Counted from the stretch's first letter, positions 35,592 through 43,332 are shown. The stretch: DNA of 64,000 bases from Agarivorans sp. TSD2052 (GCF_023238625.1 NZ_CP096670.1:733501-797500), one strand, 5' to 3'. Notes: generated by a model not told the origin, from the sequence alone. Translations and numbers: made by a program.

Positions 35592-35622
35592 TACAAAAAA
35601 GCCGCTCAAAGGTTTGAGCGGC
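35592..35622 (-). terminator. Rho-independent terminator of the amylase gene
   Basis: GCCGCTCAAA / TTTGAGCGGC, 10-bp perfect stem with a very short loop; on the minus strand it is followed by TTTTTTG. It lies 28 bases after the amylase stop codon. Confidence 0.85.
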
Positions 35623-35649
35623 AAACTATTTAAAGTAAAGGCTGTTGGA

Positions 35650-38600
35650 TTATAAAGCTTCGAGTAATATCAACCCTTCGCTACCGGCAGAGAAGCTTAC
35701 GCGTCCGCCTGCAACGGTAGTAATAGAACCATCGTAAGCGTTGCGTACGCTGGTGCCATCGTCAAAGTAGCTATCAACATTAATGTCTACGGTGCCTGAA
35801 CCGTCTACGACCACGACTACGTTGTTGATTGCGCCTGATATTGGGTTAGTCCAAGTACGGGCAAAGGCCTTACCGCTAGATTGACCACTTAGGTTAAAGT
35901 GCTGGCCAGCACCAACCGCTGGGTTATCACGACGGAATTGACCCACTTTTTGCCAGTGTTGATGAACACCGTTACCAGCTTTGCTCCAATCAACACTAGA
36001 GCGGCTGCCTTGGTCTGCATCTGAGCCACCATCGCCATTCACACGACCTAGCTCGTCACCGTAAAATACTTGCACGCCACCAGGTAGTAGCAATAAAGCA
36101 GTACCAGCACGTTTTTGACGAGTATCATCACCGTTGTAGAACACGGCACCGGTATCGTGGCTTGAAATGTAGCTTAGAACGTTCCAATCGCTGCTGCCAT
36201 TAACTTGGTCAGCGTAGCTGGAAAATTGGCTTAGCATCGTATCGGTGCTGTCTATCATGCCGTTGATCGCACTTTTAAAGCTAAAGTTAATCACCGAATC
36301 AAACTTAGCCGTTGTATGGATGTCTGATTGGCCTACACCATGGCCCCATACTTCAGCGGTTGCCCAGAACTCATCACTCCACTCTGCACCTGGGGCGCTA
36401 GGGTTATTTTGACGCCATTCATTTAAGGCTAGGCTGGCTTGGTCTTTTAAGTTCGCCCAGTTGTCGTAGGTGACGTGTTTAGCGGTATCTACACGGAAGC
36501 CGTCAATGCCGTAGTCTTTTACGTATTGCACTAGCCATTCAGTGATCCAATCACGCACTCGTTTGTTACCTTGTGCTTGGTAATCACTTAAGTAACCTTG
36601 ACCAAAGGTGGCTTTGTTCGCCAAGAAAGGAGGAATACCCACCGCTTGAGTAGACTCAGTTTTAAAGTCTGGTAAGTAAGCTAAACACTTAGTTAAGTCG
36701 TCACCGCCACAGGCATCGTAACCGGGTAAACCTACTCGTATCCATTCTTTACCCCACCATTTCAACCATAGGTTTTCATCGCCATCGTAGTTAATAAAGT
36801 CATGGTAGCCGAACCAGTTGCCGCCATTGCTTGGTGTCCAATTTGGACCCGCAGTGTCTGAGCCATAGTTAAACTCATCCATGTCTTTTAGGGTGTTGTA
36901 ACCGGCGTGGTTCATTACCACGTCCATTACCACGCGAATACCTTGGCTGTGGGCTTTATCTACAAAGGCTTTAAACTCTGCTGGTGTACCCATGTTCGCG
37001 TCAAGGTTGGTGTAATCTTGCACGTAGTAACCGTGGTAAGCGTAATGTGCAAAGTCACCGTCGTCACCACCACCAACAAAGCCGTGGGCTTGTTCGTAAG
37101 GGGCGGTTAACCAAATGGCGTTAATCCCTAAATCAGTAAAGTAACCTTCATTTAATTTTTGGGTTAAGCCTGCAATATCACCACCATGGAAGGTACCAAT
37201 ATCTTTGCCTGTCGCATCATAGCGTGGGCGGTCATAAGAGTTGTTATTGCTTGAGTTACCATCGTGAAAACGGTCGGTAATCACGAAGTAAACGTTGGCG
37301 TTGTCCCAAGTGAAATCTGAGGCTGTAGGTGGTGCTACTTTAGTCAGTACGAAGCACTGATTAGCACTGCTAGATTCATTAGCGGCGTATAAACAGACCT
37401 CTAGAGATTCATCTACGGCTAAGTTACTGCCCACATCAATGCTATCACCACTGGTAAAGGCAATACCATTTACCGGGTCGCTGCCATCGGTAGTGTAAAG
37501 TCCGCCATTTACCTCATCCCCTGTGGCTTGCAAGGTAATGCTTACTTGGTCAGTCCAGAAGGTACTTAGTGCTGGGCTAATACTGACTTCAGCATCATGG
37601 CTTGGTAAGTCACAACTATCGGTCCAGCTTTGCGTGCTAATTGTGTAACAACCGTCTTTGTCGCGGAACAAATCATCGGTTTGGCTATTGCCTTGGTTGC
37701 TAAAGATAAGCTTGCTTGAGTCACTATTGTTGAAAGAATAAGCCCACCAGTTTTCACCTAGGCCATCCATATTATCGCCAGGCCAAGCTGAATCGGCGGT
37801 AGAGCCGGCAGGAAGTGCGTCCCAATGGTGAATAGACGGCGCCCAGTCACTCGGTGCGTTTAACCAAACGGTGAAGCCTGTTTCAGGCGCATCAATTTTG
37901 TTGTAGGTGTAGGTTTGCGTTACCGAGCCTTTATTGTTGGCAACATACACTTGCAGCTCAACCGACTCGCCAATGGCTAATTCACCACCAATATTAATCA
38001 CATCACCGTTATTAAAGCTGATGCCTTGAGTACCGCCGGTGGTGCTAAGTAAGTAGCTACTGTCGGTGATATTGTCGCCTTTGTAGCTTAAGGTTACCGC
38101 TAGGGTATCGGTGCTAAAATCACTGCTTCCTGGGTTAATCGCTAACTCAGGTTTGGTTTCAAGCACGATAACTTCAGCGTTCACTGCTTTGCTTGAAGCA
38201 TCAAAACTAATGCTGTAGTGAGTATTATCTTCAACTGTGAAATCTTGGTCTGGGTAGTTTTCTCCCCAGCTTCCATTGTCTGAACACGCCGCTACTTTAA
38301 AGCGTGCTGGGCTTTCTTCACCGGCAAAAGCTTGCGTTAAGGTATATAAGCCGCTCACCGCATCCAAGGCCATTGGGGTTTGTCCCCAACCGTTTGCCGT
38401 ACCGCGGAAACACCATACAGCGGGCTGTTCGCCAGTAACGGTGATGTCTACGCTAGCCAGTTCACTAACAGCACCTAAGTTATCGGTGACTTGCAGGCTT
38501 AGGGTTTGGCTTTGTTCAACGGTTAGGCTGATGGACTCGCTGGTCTCTCCTGTGCTCCAAGCATAACTGGCGATGCTGCCGTCTGGGTCACTAGAGCTAG

Positions 38601-38979
38601 CCGCTGAGAAGCTCAGGCTAGTACCGGGGTCAACCGTTTGCGCATTAGCGGGTGAGATAACCGCTGTTGGCGCTTGGTTGGTATCACAGCTCGCGACTGA
38701 AACTGCATCGATATCTTTGCTGTCGCTGTAAAAGGTAATTTGATAGCTACCGGCCGATACGCGGTAGTCTGCGCTAGGGTAGGCTTCTTGCCAGTCTCCC
38801 CAGCGGTCAATTTTGAAACGAGGATCATTGTTACCGAAAGTTTGGCAGGTTTGAAACTGAGTGCTAGCCACCTGTTCCATTGCTGTGGTTTGCCAGCCAT
38901 TTGGTGTGCCACGAAACTCCCATTCTGCTTGCGCAGACAGAGAGGCCGTTAACAGACCAAGTAATACTACCTTGTTCAT
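35650..38979 (-). CDS. Secreted multidomain alpha-amylase (GH13) with starch-binding modules
   Basis: 1109-residue extracellular amylase. Signal peptide ~1-18 (NKVVLLGLLTASLSAQA). Two homologous CBM-like modules (WEFRGTPNGW... and WCFRGTANGW...) flank a PKD-like domain (DPDGSIASYAWSTGETS). Two Ig-like modules (ELAINPG... and EVSISPA...) flank a further starch-binding-like module (FTVWLNAPSDWAPSIH). The GH13 barrel runs from ~560, with predicted nucleophile Asp in DGFRVDTAKH (~830), acid Glu in TAEVWGHG (~872) and transition-state Asp in ISSHDTG (~940). The arrangement resembles GH13_19 enzymes such as MalS. A good ribosome site (AAGGAAA) precedes the ATG. Breaks down alpha-glucans outside the cell. 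Confidence 0.93.
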   Translation of the reverse strand: MNKVVLLGLLTASLSAQAEWEFRGTPNGWQTTAMEQVASTQFQTCQTFGNNDPRFKIDRWGDWQEAYPSADYRVSAGSYQITFYSDSKDIDAVSVASCDTNQAPTAVISPANAQTVDPGTSLSFSAASSSDPDGSIASYAWSTGETSESISLTVEQSQTLSLQVTDNLGAVSELASVDITVTGEQPAVWCFRGTANGWGQTPMALDAVSGLYTLTQAFAGEESPARFKVAACSDNGSWGENYPDQDFTVEDNTHYSISFDASSKAVNAEVIVLETKPELAINPGSSDFSTDTLAVTLSYKGDNITDSSYLLSTTGGTQGISFNNGDVINIGGELAIGESVELQVYVANNKGSVTQTYTYNKIDAPETGFTVWLNAPSDWAPSIHHWDALPAGSTADSAWPGDNMDGLGENWWAYSFNNSDSSKLIFSNQGNSQTDDLFRDKDGCYTISTQSWTDSCDLPSHDAEVSISPALSTFWTDQVSITLQATGDEVNGGLYTTDGSDPVNGIAFTSGDSIDVGSNLAVDESLEVCLYAANESSSANQCFVLTKVAPPTASDFTWDNANVYFVITDRFHDGNSSNNNSYDRPRYDATGKDIGTFHGGDIAGLTQKLNEGYFTDLGINAIWLTAPYEQAHGFVGGGDDGDFAHYAYHGYYVQDYTNLDANMGTPAEFKAFVDKAHSQGIRVVMDVVMNHAGYNTLKDMDEFNYGSDTAGPNWTPSNGGNWFGYHDFINYDGDENLWLKWWGKEWIRVGLPGYDACGGDDLTKCLAYLPDFKTESTQAVGIPPFLANKATFGQGYLSDYQAQGNKRVRDWITEWLVQYVKDYGIDGFRVDTAKHVTYDNWANLKDQASLALNEWRQNNPSAPGAEWSDEFWATAEVWGHGVGQSDIHTTAKFDSVINFSFKSAINGMIDSTDTMLSQFSSYADQVNGSSDWNVLSYISSHDTGAVFYNGDDTRQKRAGTALLLLPGGVQVFYGDELGRVNGDGGSDADQGSRSSVDWSKAGNGVHQHWQKVGQFRRDNPAVGAGQHFNLSGQSSGKAFARTWTNPISGAINNVVVVVDGSGTVDINVDSYFDDGTSVRNAYDGSITTVAGGRVSFSAGSEGLILLEAL

Positions 38980-39489
38980 GTCATTTCCTTATTCGAATGT
39001 TTGTTTGCGATAGCCTGAAGCTATGCGCGTGTTAGCCAACATAAAATGACTCTGCGGTCATTTCTTGCGCGACCTTAATCCAGTCCAATCAAAAATAGTC
39101 GAAAAAACGAGCAAACTGAGTGTTGTGTCAAATATTTATCTTGGTTTTGTGATTGAAAAGGATTTCATTTTTATTGTCATATAATTCATTGGCTTATATA
39201 TGGGAAATGGAAGGTTTTTAGCGCTACCGTAATATAAATGGCTGTTTATTTTAATTTACCAGAAGAATTAAATAGTCGACTGTAGAGGCGGCTTGATGTT
39301 TTTGCCGAAAAGTTAAGCCTGTGACGTTACTCTGTTTAATAACGTGGTTTATAAACAAAGTTTTTGATAAACGGGCTCACAATAACTAAATGGCATTTAG
39401 CTTAACGGTTATTGACTGCTTTGTTAATTGCGTTTACCTTATAGCAATCATTACCCTAATTTTTGATTTTGCAGTAAAAGGAACCAACT
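38980..39489. other. Divergent intergenic region between amylase and toxin array
   Basis: 510 bases, A/T-rich, with no open frame I would accept. It contains a 20-bp inverted repeat 39044-39063 (AAATGAC-N6-GTCATTT) about 65 bases upstream of the amylase start. No MalT-type box (GGGGAGGAGG-like) was seen. Promoters for both divergent units are expected here but cannot be fixed by eye. Confidence 0.55.
39044..39063. promoter_or_regulatory. Inverted repeat upstream of amylase, candidate operator
   Basis: AAATGAC-TCTGCG-GTCATTT, perfect 7-bp arms, 65 bases before the amylase start codon; could be an operator or a leader hairpin. Confidence 0.4.
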
Positions 39490-40539
39490 GTGAGTGAGCC
39501 TGCCGAGATTTTTCTAAGTACCAAAAACCGTCAGTTAAAATCTAGAGACTTTTCAAATGAAGCCGAATTCAATGCCTTTTTAAGTGATAACTCGCTGCAA
39601 GCTGGCAGTATTCTTCATGCTGGTGCACCTTACATTGTTCGATCAAGCCAAAGCAGTAAACCGACGAATTTAATGCAGCAGTGTAGGCAGCTGCAAACTA
39701 TCCCTTCTTGCCATCGCCGTTCGTTAGCCAATGTTAATGCACAGCTAGGCAGCGACATAACACTTGGTTTGGCCGAGTTATTTGACCAGCAAATTGCTCC
39801 TGCGGCTAGCCAACTCAACCAATGGGTGAACAAAGAAAAGTTCAATTTTTCTAGTGCAGGAGTGGGGCTGCTGGAAAGTCGGGGAGGGGCATTGGAAAAG
39901 AGCCTTAAAGCTTACGAAAAGAGCTTAATGGCTGTTAGGGCTGGGCATCAAGCCAAACTACCTAAAATGCAGATGATGAAATTAGAATCTAGTGCTCGCG
40001 CCGCATTTAAATCACTTAATCAGTTGTTTAGTACTGAGCTATCTAAAGCCACGGCTGTTGTTAAAGCGCGCAAGGGCACGGCGCTTAACAACGCTACGCG
40101 AGGTATTAACAAAGCTAAAAGTGCACGTACCGATGCACCAATTAGAGTGACAAACGTTAAAGAGCTACAAAGCCTCAAAAGAATGTCTCTTGGCCTAAAA
40201 GCGGGAGGGAATATTCTTCTAGGTTACGACGTTTATGCTCGTGGAAAAATGGTTCAGGCTGATTTTGAGCAAGGTAAAGATTGGGGGAAAACTGCAGTGG
40301 TTCAAACCTCAGGCTTGGCGGCAGGAATTATTGCTGGAACTATCACAGCTAACGCGATGACTACAGCAGCTATCACTATTGGCTTAACGGCCACGCCCGT
40401 AGGTTGGGTAATTGCTATTTGCATAGGTATCGGTGCTACTTACCTAGCAACAAAAACGTTCGATGGTATTGGGCAGAAAATGGCTACGCAAGTGTATGAG
40501 CGCGAAGGCATGTTTAACCGAATTCCAAGGACATTATGA
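39490..40539 (+). CDS. Putative polymorphic toxin/effector with hydrophobic C-terminal module
   Basis: 349 residues, GTG start with AAAAGGAA upstream. No signal peptide. Residues ~1-250 are of unrecognised type (AGSILHAGAPYIVRS near the N-terminus, basic helical middle ~150-235). Residues ~251-349 form a separable module: FEQGKDW at 259-265, then a hydrophobic Gly/Ala-rich hairpin (~268-320, TSGLAAGIIAG and ATPVGWVIAICIGIGATYLA), ending in YEREGMFNRIPRTL. This module recurs as orphan copies downstream, and the stop overlaps a small two-helix membrane protein gene, the usual toxin/immunity layout. Membrane-active toxicity is inference; delivery route is unknown. Confidence 0.65.
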   Translation: MSEPAEIFLSTKNRQLKSRDFSNEAEFNAFLSDNSLQAGSILHAGAPYIVRSSQSSKPTNLMQQCRQLQTIPSCHRRSLANVNAQLGSDITLGLAELFDQQIAPAASQLNQWVNKEKFNFSSAGVGLLESRGGALEKSLKAYEKSLMAVRAGHQAKLPKMQMMKLESSARAAFKSLNQLFSTELSKATAVVKARKGTALNNATRGINKAKSARTDAPIRVTNVKELQSLKRMSLGLKAGGNILLGYDVYARGKMVQADFEQGKDWGKTAVVQTSGLAAGIIAGTITANAMTTAAITIGLTATPVGWVIAICIGIGATYLATKTFDGIGQKMATQVYEREGMFNRIPRTL

Positions 40540-40898
40540 TGGAGCAAATAACGATATCGGATAAACTTTTGTTCATATGCAGCTTATTTTGGCTATCAAC
40601 AATGGTTGCTTGGCTGTGTTTTTCTCGAATCTCAATGAGAAGGTTCGAGAAGCAATTTAAAGTACTAGGTGTTGAAAGGATAGATTGGGATGGCCCTGGC
40701 TTTCGAGTGCTGAGCTATGCAACTGTAGTTTTGTTTAAAACTGATAGGTTAAATGATAATAATTATCAATTTGTTCCTGTTAGTGAAACAAGAAAACTAG
40801 CGACCAAAAAAGACTGGTATTTGGCCTTATGGCTATGGGGCTCTGGCATCGGAATGTTGGTTGTGGGTTTCACTTATGCATTTTTCTTTATGGCCTAG
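40536..40898 (+). CDS. Putative immunity protein, paralogue 1
   Basis: 120-residue membrane protein with an N-terminal helix (~10-28), a conserved cytoplasm-like centre (DWDGPGFRVLSYATVVLFKT, then NYQFVPVSETRKLATKKDW) and a C-terminal helix (~95-118). The ATG overlaps the toxin stop (ATGA), so the pair is translationally coupled. First of six tandem paralogues in this array. No known domain recognised. Immunity role inferred from position, coupling, membrane topology and tandem duplication. Confidence 0.7.
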   Translation: MMEQITISDKLLFICSLFWLSTMVAWLCFSRISMRRFEKQFKVLGVERIDWDGPGFRVLSYATVVLFKTDRLNDNNYQFVPVSETRKLATKKDWYLALWLWGSGIGMLVVGFTYAFFFMA

Positions 40899-40936
40899 CG
40901 CATTTTGGGTTTATCGCGCGTGCAACACCTGAAGTT

Positions 40937-41236
40937 ATGAGCAAGCCAGCTATCAAAAATTTTGAGCAAGGTAAAGATTGGCAGAAAACAGCGGTAGTGC
41001 AAACAACGGGTGTATCAGTGGGCTTTTTAGCTGGTGTGGCAACTGCAAAAGTCGTAACTTCGGCTGCTATTACTATTGGTCTAACAGCCACACCTATAGG
41101 TTGGGTAATTGCCATTGGCTTAGGCATCGGTGCAACTTATTTAGCAGCAACGCAAGCGGATAAATGGGCTCAATATGTAACCTCGAAACTTTATGATAGG
41201 GAAGGCGTGTTTAATTATGTGCCGAGGTCGCTCTGA
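40937..41236 (+). CDS. Orphan toxin C-terminal module (duplicate of residues 251-349)
   Basis: Open frame encoding 99 residues that align without a gap to residues 251-349 of the 39490-40539 protein; from FEQGKDW to the end about 57 of 91 residues are identical by eye. The N-terminal delivery part is absent: similarity begins close to the stop codon of the preceding immunity gene. The frame continues open upstream into that gene but the overlapping part is not homologous. The TGA overlaps the next immunity gene start (TGATG). It could be an expressed orphan toxin if the ATG at 40937 is used, or an incorporation-ready cassette; ribosome site is poor. Confidence 0.6.
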   Translation: MSKPAIKNFEQGKDWQKTAVVQTTGVSVGFLAGVATAKVVTSAAITIGLTATPIGWVIAIGLGIGATYLAATQADKWAQYVTSKLYDREGVFNYVPRSL

Positions 41237-41604
41237 TGATAGCTGTATCTGATTGGCTACTTTTAGTTTTTTTTATTTTTGCTATTTCGATGATGATAGC
41301 GTGGTTAGTTTTCTCAAATATGACTATGAAAAGGATAGAACGAGAATTTAATCAATTAGGTATTGAAAGGGTTGACTGGGATGGGCCTGGATTCCGCGTG
41401 CTGAGTTATGCCACGATTATTTTTTTTAAAACAGAAAGAATGAATGATCAAAACTATCAATTTGTCCCAGTAAGCGCTACACGTAAATTAGCCACAAAAA
41501 GAGATTGGTACTTGGCTTTATGGCTTTGGGGATCTGCAATAGCAATGTTAGGTATATTATTAGTTCTATCCATTTTTTTCTCTGAGTTAGTGGCTGACAT
41601 ATAA
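41236..41604 (+). CDS. Putative immunity protein, paralogue 2
   Basis: 122 residues, two-helix membrane protein with the shared core VDWDGPGFRVLSYATIIFFK and NYQFVPVSATRKLATKRDW. The start ATG overlaps the stop of the orphan toxin module at 40937-41236, so it is the cognate partner of that module. A C-terminal charged tail (SELVADI) distinguishes it from paralogue 1. Confidence 0.7.
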   Translation: MIAVSDWLLLVFFIFAISMMIAWLVFSNMTMKRIEREFNQLGIERVDWDGPGFRVLSYATIIFFKTERMNDQNYQFVPVSATRKLATKRDWYLALWLWGSAIAMLGILLVLSIFFSELVADI

Positions 41605-41620
41605 CACTTTGGTATAGCGG

Positions 41621-41989
41621 ATGATTTACTTATTGGGTGTTTCTTCATTTATTGGATGTGGTGTGTTTATGCTTTCAGTCATGTTGGCGTGGTTATGCTT
41701 TGCGCGAATCAGTATGCCTAGAATAGAGAATAGTTTAAAAGATCAAGGTATTGACAGAGTTGATTGGGATGGACCTGGTTTTCGTGTTCTTAGCTACACC
41801 ATAATTATTTTGTTTAAAACAAAGCGACTTAATGATGAAAATTACCCATTTGTTCCCGTTACAGCTTCTCGACAGCTAGCGACCAAAACCGATTGGTGGT
41901 TTTCTCTTTGGCTATGGGGATCGTTTGGTATAGCGATGGTTTGTATGATTATTCTGTCAGTATTCTTTCCTGAACTTCTACAAGAATAG
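41621..41989 (+). CDS. Putative immunity protein, paralogue 3
   Basis: 122-residue two-helix membrane protein with the same core (VDWDGPGFRVLSYTIIILFK, NYPFVPVTASRQLATKTDW). It begins 16 bases after paralogue 2 with no toxin remnant between, so it is an orphan immunity gene. Longer N-terminal helix region than its neighbours. Confidence 0.68.
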   Translation: MIYLLGVSSFIGCGVFMLSVMLAWLCFARISMPRIENSLKDQGIDRVDWDGPGFRVLSYTIIILFKTKRLNDENYPFVPVTASRQLATKTDWWFSLWLWGSFGIAMVCMIILSVFFPELLQE

Positions 41990-42009
41990 TTAGCAGTCAG
42001 CTGGGTTTA

Positions 42010-42112
42010 GAATAACGGTTGCTGCTTTAGCAGGCGATGATTTCGGAAAAATTGAGCTAAAGACGTTTATGAGCGAAATGGAACTTTTAACCGTATTCCA
42101 AGGTCATTGTAA
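42010..42112 (+). pseudogene. Toxin C-terminal remnant (frameshifted)
   Basis: In frame to the TAA at 42110-42112 the last codons read AKDVYERNGTFNRIPRSL, matching the toxin terminus VYEREGMFNRIPRTL. A stop (TGA at 42053-42055) interrupts this frame, and the preceding ~40 bases in another frame read ALAGDDFGKI, weakly like YLATKTFDGI of the toxin. The stop still overlaps the ATG of the next immunity gene (TAATG). A decayed toxin module. Confidence 0.7.
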
Positions 42113-42471
42113 TGGAACATACCGCGTTAACTTTAGTTGATTGGGTTCAATTAATTGGAGGCCTATATTGGATATCAACAATGATTGCTTGGTTGGCTTT
42201 TTCTAGAAAGTGCATGGTGAGGCTTGAGCGGGAGTTTAAAGCTCAAGGCATAAGTAGGGTAGATTGGGATGGACCTGGTTTTAGAGTGCTTAGCTACGCA
42301 ACAGTTATTCTGTTCAAAACAGAAAGGATGAATGACTCTAATTATCAGTTTGTTCCTGTTAGCGAAACTAGAAGGTTAGCAACAAGGCTAGATTGGTACT
42401 TGGCTTTGTGGTTATGGTCTTCTGGTGCTGGTTTGCTTCTATCTATTGCTGCATGGTCGATATGGAGTTAG
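42112..42471 (+). CDS. Putative immunity protein, paralogue 4
   Basis: 119 residues with the family core (VDWDGPGFRVLSYATVILFK, NYQFVPVSETRRLATRLDW) and two membrane helices. Closest to paralogue 1 by eye in its middle part. The ATG overlaps the stop of the toxin remnant at 42010-42112, preserving the ancestral coupling although the toxin has decayed. Confidence 0.7.
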   Translation: MEHTALTLVDWVQLIGGLYWISTMIAWLAFSRKCMVRLEREFKAQGISRVDWDGPGFRVLSYATVILFKTERMNDSNYQFVPVSETRRLATRLDWYLALWLWSSGAGLLLSIAAWSIWS

Positions 42472-42809
42472 AGCCCCTAACTTTTACAGATTGGCTACAG
42501 TTCTTTTTTCTGATACTCGGTGTATCGGCAATGGTAGCTTGGCTCTTGAGCGCAAAGTTCACCATGAGAAGAATTGAGCCAGAGCTAATAAAGCAGGGAT
42601 TTAATTGTGGAAGTTGGGACGGCCCGGGTTTTCGGGTATTGAGTTATTCAATGATTATTTTGTTTAAAACTAAGTTGCTTAATGACAGTAATTACCCTTT
42701 TGTTCCGGTGAGTGCAACTCGTAAGCTAGCGACAAAAAGAGACTGGTACTTATCACTGTGGCTTTGGTGCTCATTAGTAGGAATGATATTCCTAGCATTT
42801 ATCTATTGA
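42462..42809 (+). CDS. Putative immunity protein, paralogue 5
   Basis: 115 residues, same fold: helix ~10-28, core SWDGPGFRVLSYSMIILFKT, NYPFVPVSATRKLATKRDW, C-terminal helix. It has GFNCGSWDGPG where paralogues 1-4 have (V/I)-D-W-D-G-P-G. The start ATG 42462 lies within the last codons of paralogue 4 (10-base overlap); the longer open frame inside paralogue 4 is not homologous. Nearly duplicated as paralogue 6. Confidence 0.68.
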   Translation: MELEPLTFTDWLQFFFLILGVSAMVAWLLSAKFTMRRIEPELIKQGFNCGSWDGPGFRVLSYSMIILFKTKLLNDSNYPFVPVSATRKLATKRDWYLSLWLWCSLVGMIFLAFIY

Positions 42810-42813
42810 CCTT

Positions 42814-42915
42814 ATGTTTACTTTACCCCACAAGCAAATAAATCGGCTTAAACGCGATGTCAAAAACCTTTACGAGCGTAATGGTATCTTTAACCGTACA
42901 CCAAGGTCATTGTAA
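42814..42915 (+). pseudogene. Toxin C-terminal remnant, still an intact 33-codon frame
   Basis: An ATG-initiated frame ending LYERNGIFNRTPRSL followed by TAA, again matching the toxin terminus (VYEREGMFNRIPRTL). The first ~18 residues (MFTLPHKQINRLKRDVKN) do not match the toxin hairpin. The hydrophobic segment is lost, so it is no longer a membrane toxin. Stop overlaps the next immunity start (TAATG). Confidence 0.65.
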
Positions 42916-43262
42916 TGGAGCATCCACCTTTAAGTTATGAGGACTGGCGTTCACTTTTTTTTATGATTACTTTTGTGTCGTCAATGGTAGCTTGGCTATT
43001 AAGTGCAAAGTTCACCATGCGACGAATAGAGCCAGAGCTAATAAAGCAGGGATTTAATTGTGGAAGTTGGGACGGCCCTGGTTTTCGAGTATTGAGCTAT
43101 GCAACGATTATTTTGTTTCAAACAAAGTTGCTTAATGACAGTAATTATCCTTTTGTTCCAGTGGATGCTACCCGTAAGCTAGCTACGAAAAAAGACTGGT
43201 ACATATCACTGTGGCTGTGGTGCTCCTTAGTAGGAATGGTATTCCTAGTGTTCCTTTATTGA
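42915..43262 (+). CDS. Putative immunity protein, paralogue 6
   Basis: 115-residue two-helix membrane protein almost the same as paralogue 5 from AMVAW/SMVAW onward: FTMRRIEPELIKQGFNCG is shared exactly, and the corresponding DNA is nearly identical. Differences lie mainly in the N-terminal 20 residues and a few core positions (LFQT for LFKT, PVDATRK for PVSATRK). Coupled by TAATG to the remnant at 42814-42915. Confidence 0.68.
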   Translation: MEHPPLSYEDWRSLFFMITFVSSMVAWLLSAKFTMRRIEPELIKQGFNCGSWDGPGFRVLSYATIILFQTKLLNDSNYPFVPVDATRKLATKKDWYISLWLWCSLVGMVFLVFLY

Positions 43263-43266
43263 TCTT

Positions 43267-43332
43267 ATGATTACTCTGTCCAAAAAAATAAATAAAGTTC
43301 TAGGGGGGCTCTCGGTGATTTTTAGGCAATAA
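43267..43332 (+). pseudogene. Last remnant of the array (21-codon frame)
   Basis: A frame M-I-T-L-S-K-K-I-N-K... following paralogue 6 corresponds to M-F-T-L-P-H-K-Q-I-N... following paralogue 5, at the same 4-base distance from the immunity stop. It stops before any toxin-like terminus. It marks the 3' border of the duplicated unit. Confidence 0.5.

Larger units (their letters stand above)
42462..43285 (+). repeat. Tandem direct repeat covering immunity paralogues 5 and 6
   Basis: Two units of 453-base period: 42462-42833 and 42915-43285. The 60-70 bases around the FTMRRIEPELIKQG codons are nearly identical, and similarity continues past both stop codons into the remnants, showing that the duplication included the start of the following toxin remnant. 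Confidence 0.75.

Noticed and set aside
38276-38952. Several plus-strand frames of 70-100 codons within the amylase region
   Set aside because: They are antisense shadows of the 1109-codon amylase, which has a signal peptide, full catalytic motifs and a terminator.
40829-40936. N-terminal extension of the orphan toxin module into immunity gene 1
   Set aside because: The extra residues are the wrong-frame reading of immunity paralogue 1 and do not resemble the toxin.
42393-42461. N-terminal extension of immunity paralogue 5
   Set aside because: It is the shifted-frame reading of the end of paralogue 4; homology with paralogue 6 begins at the ATG at 42462.
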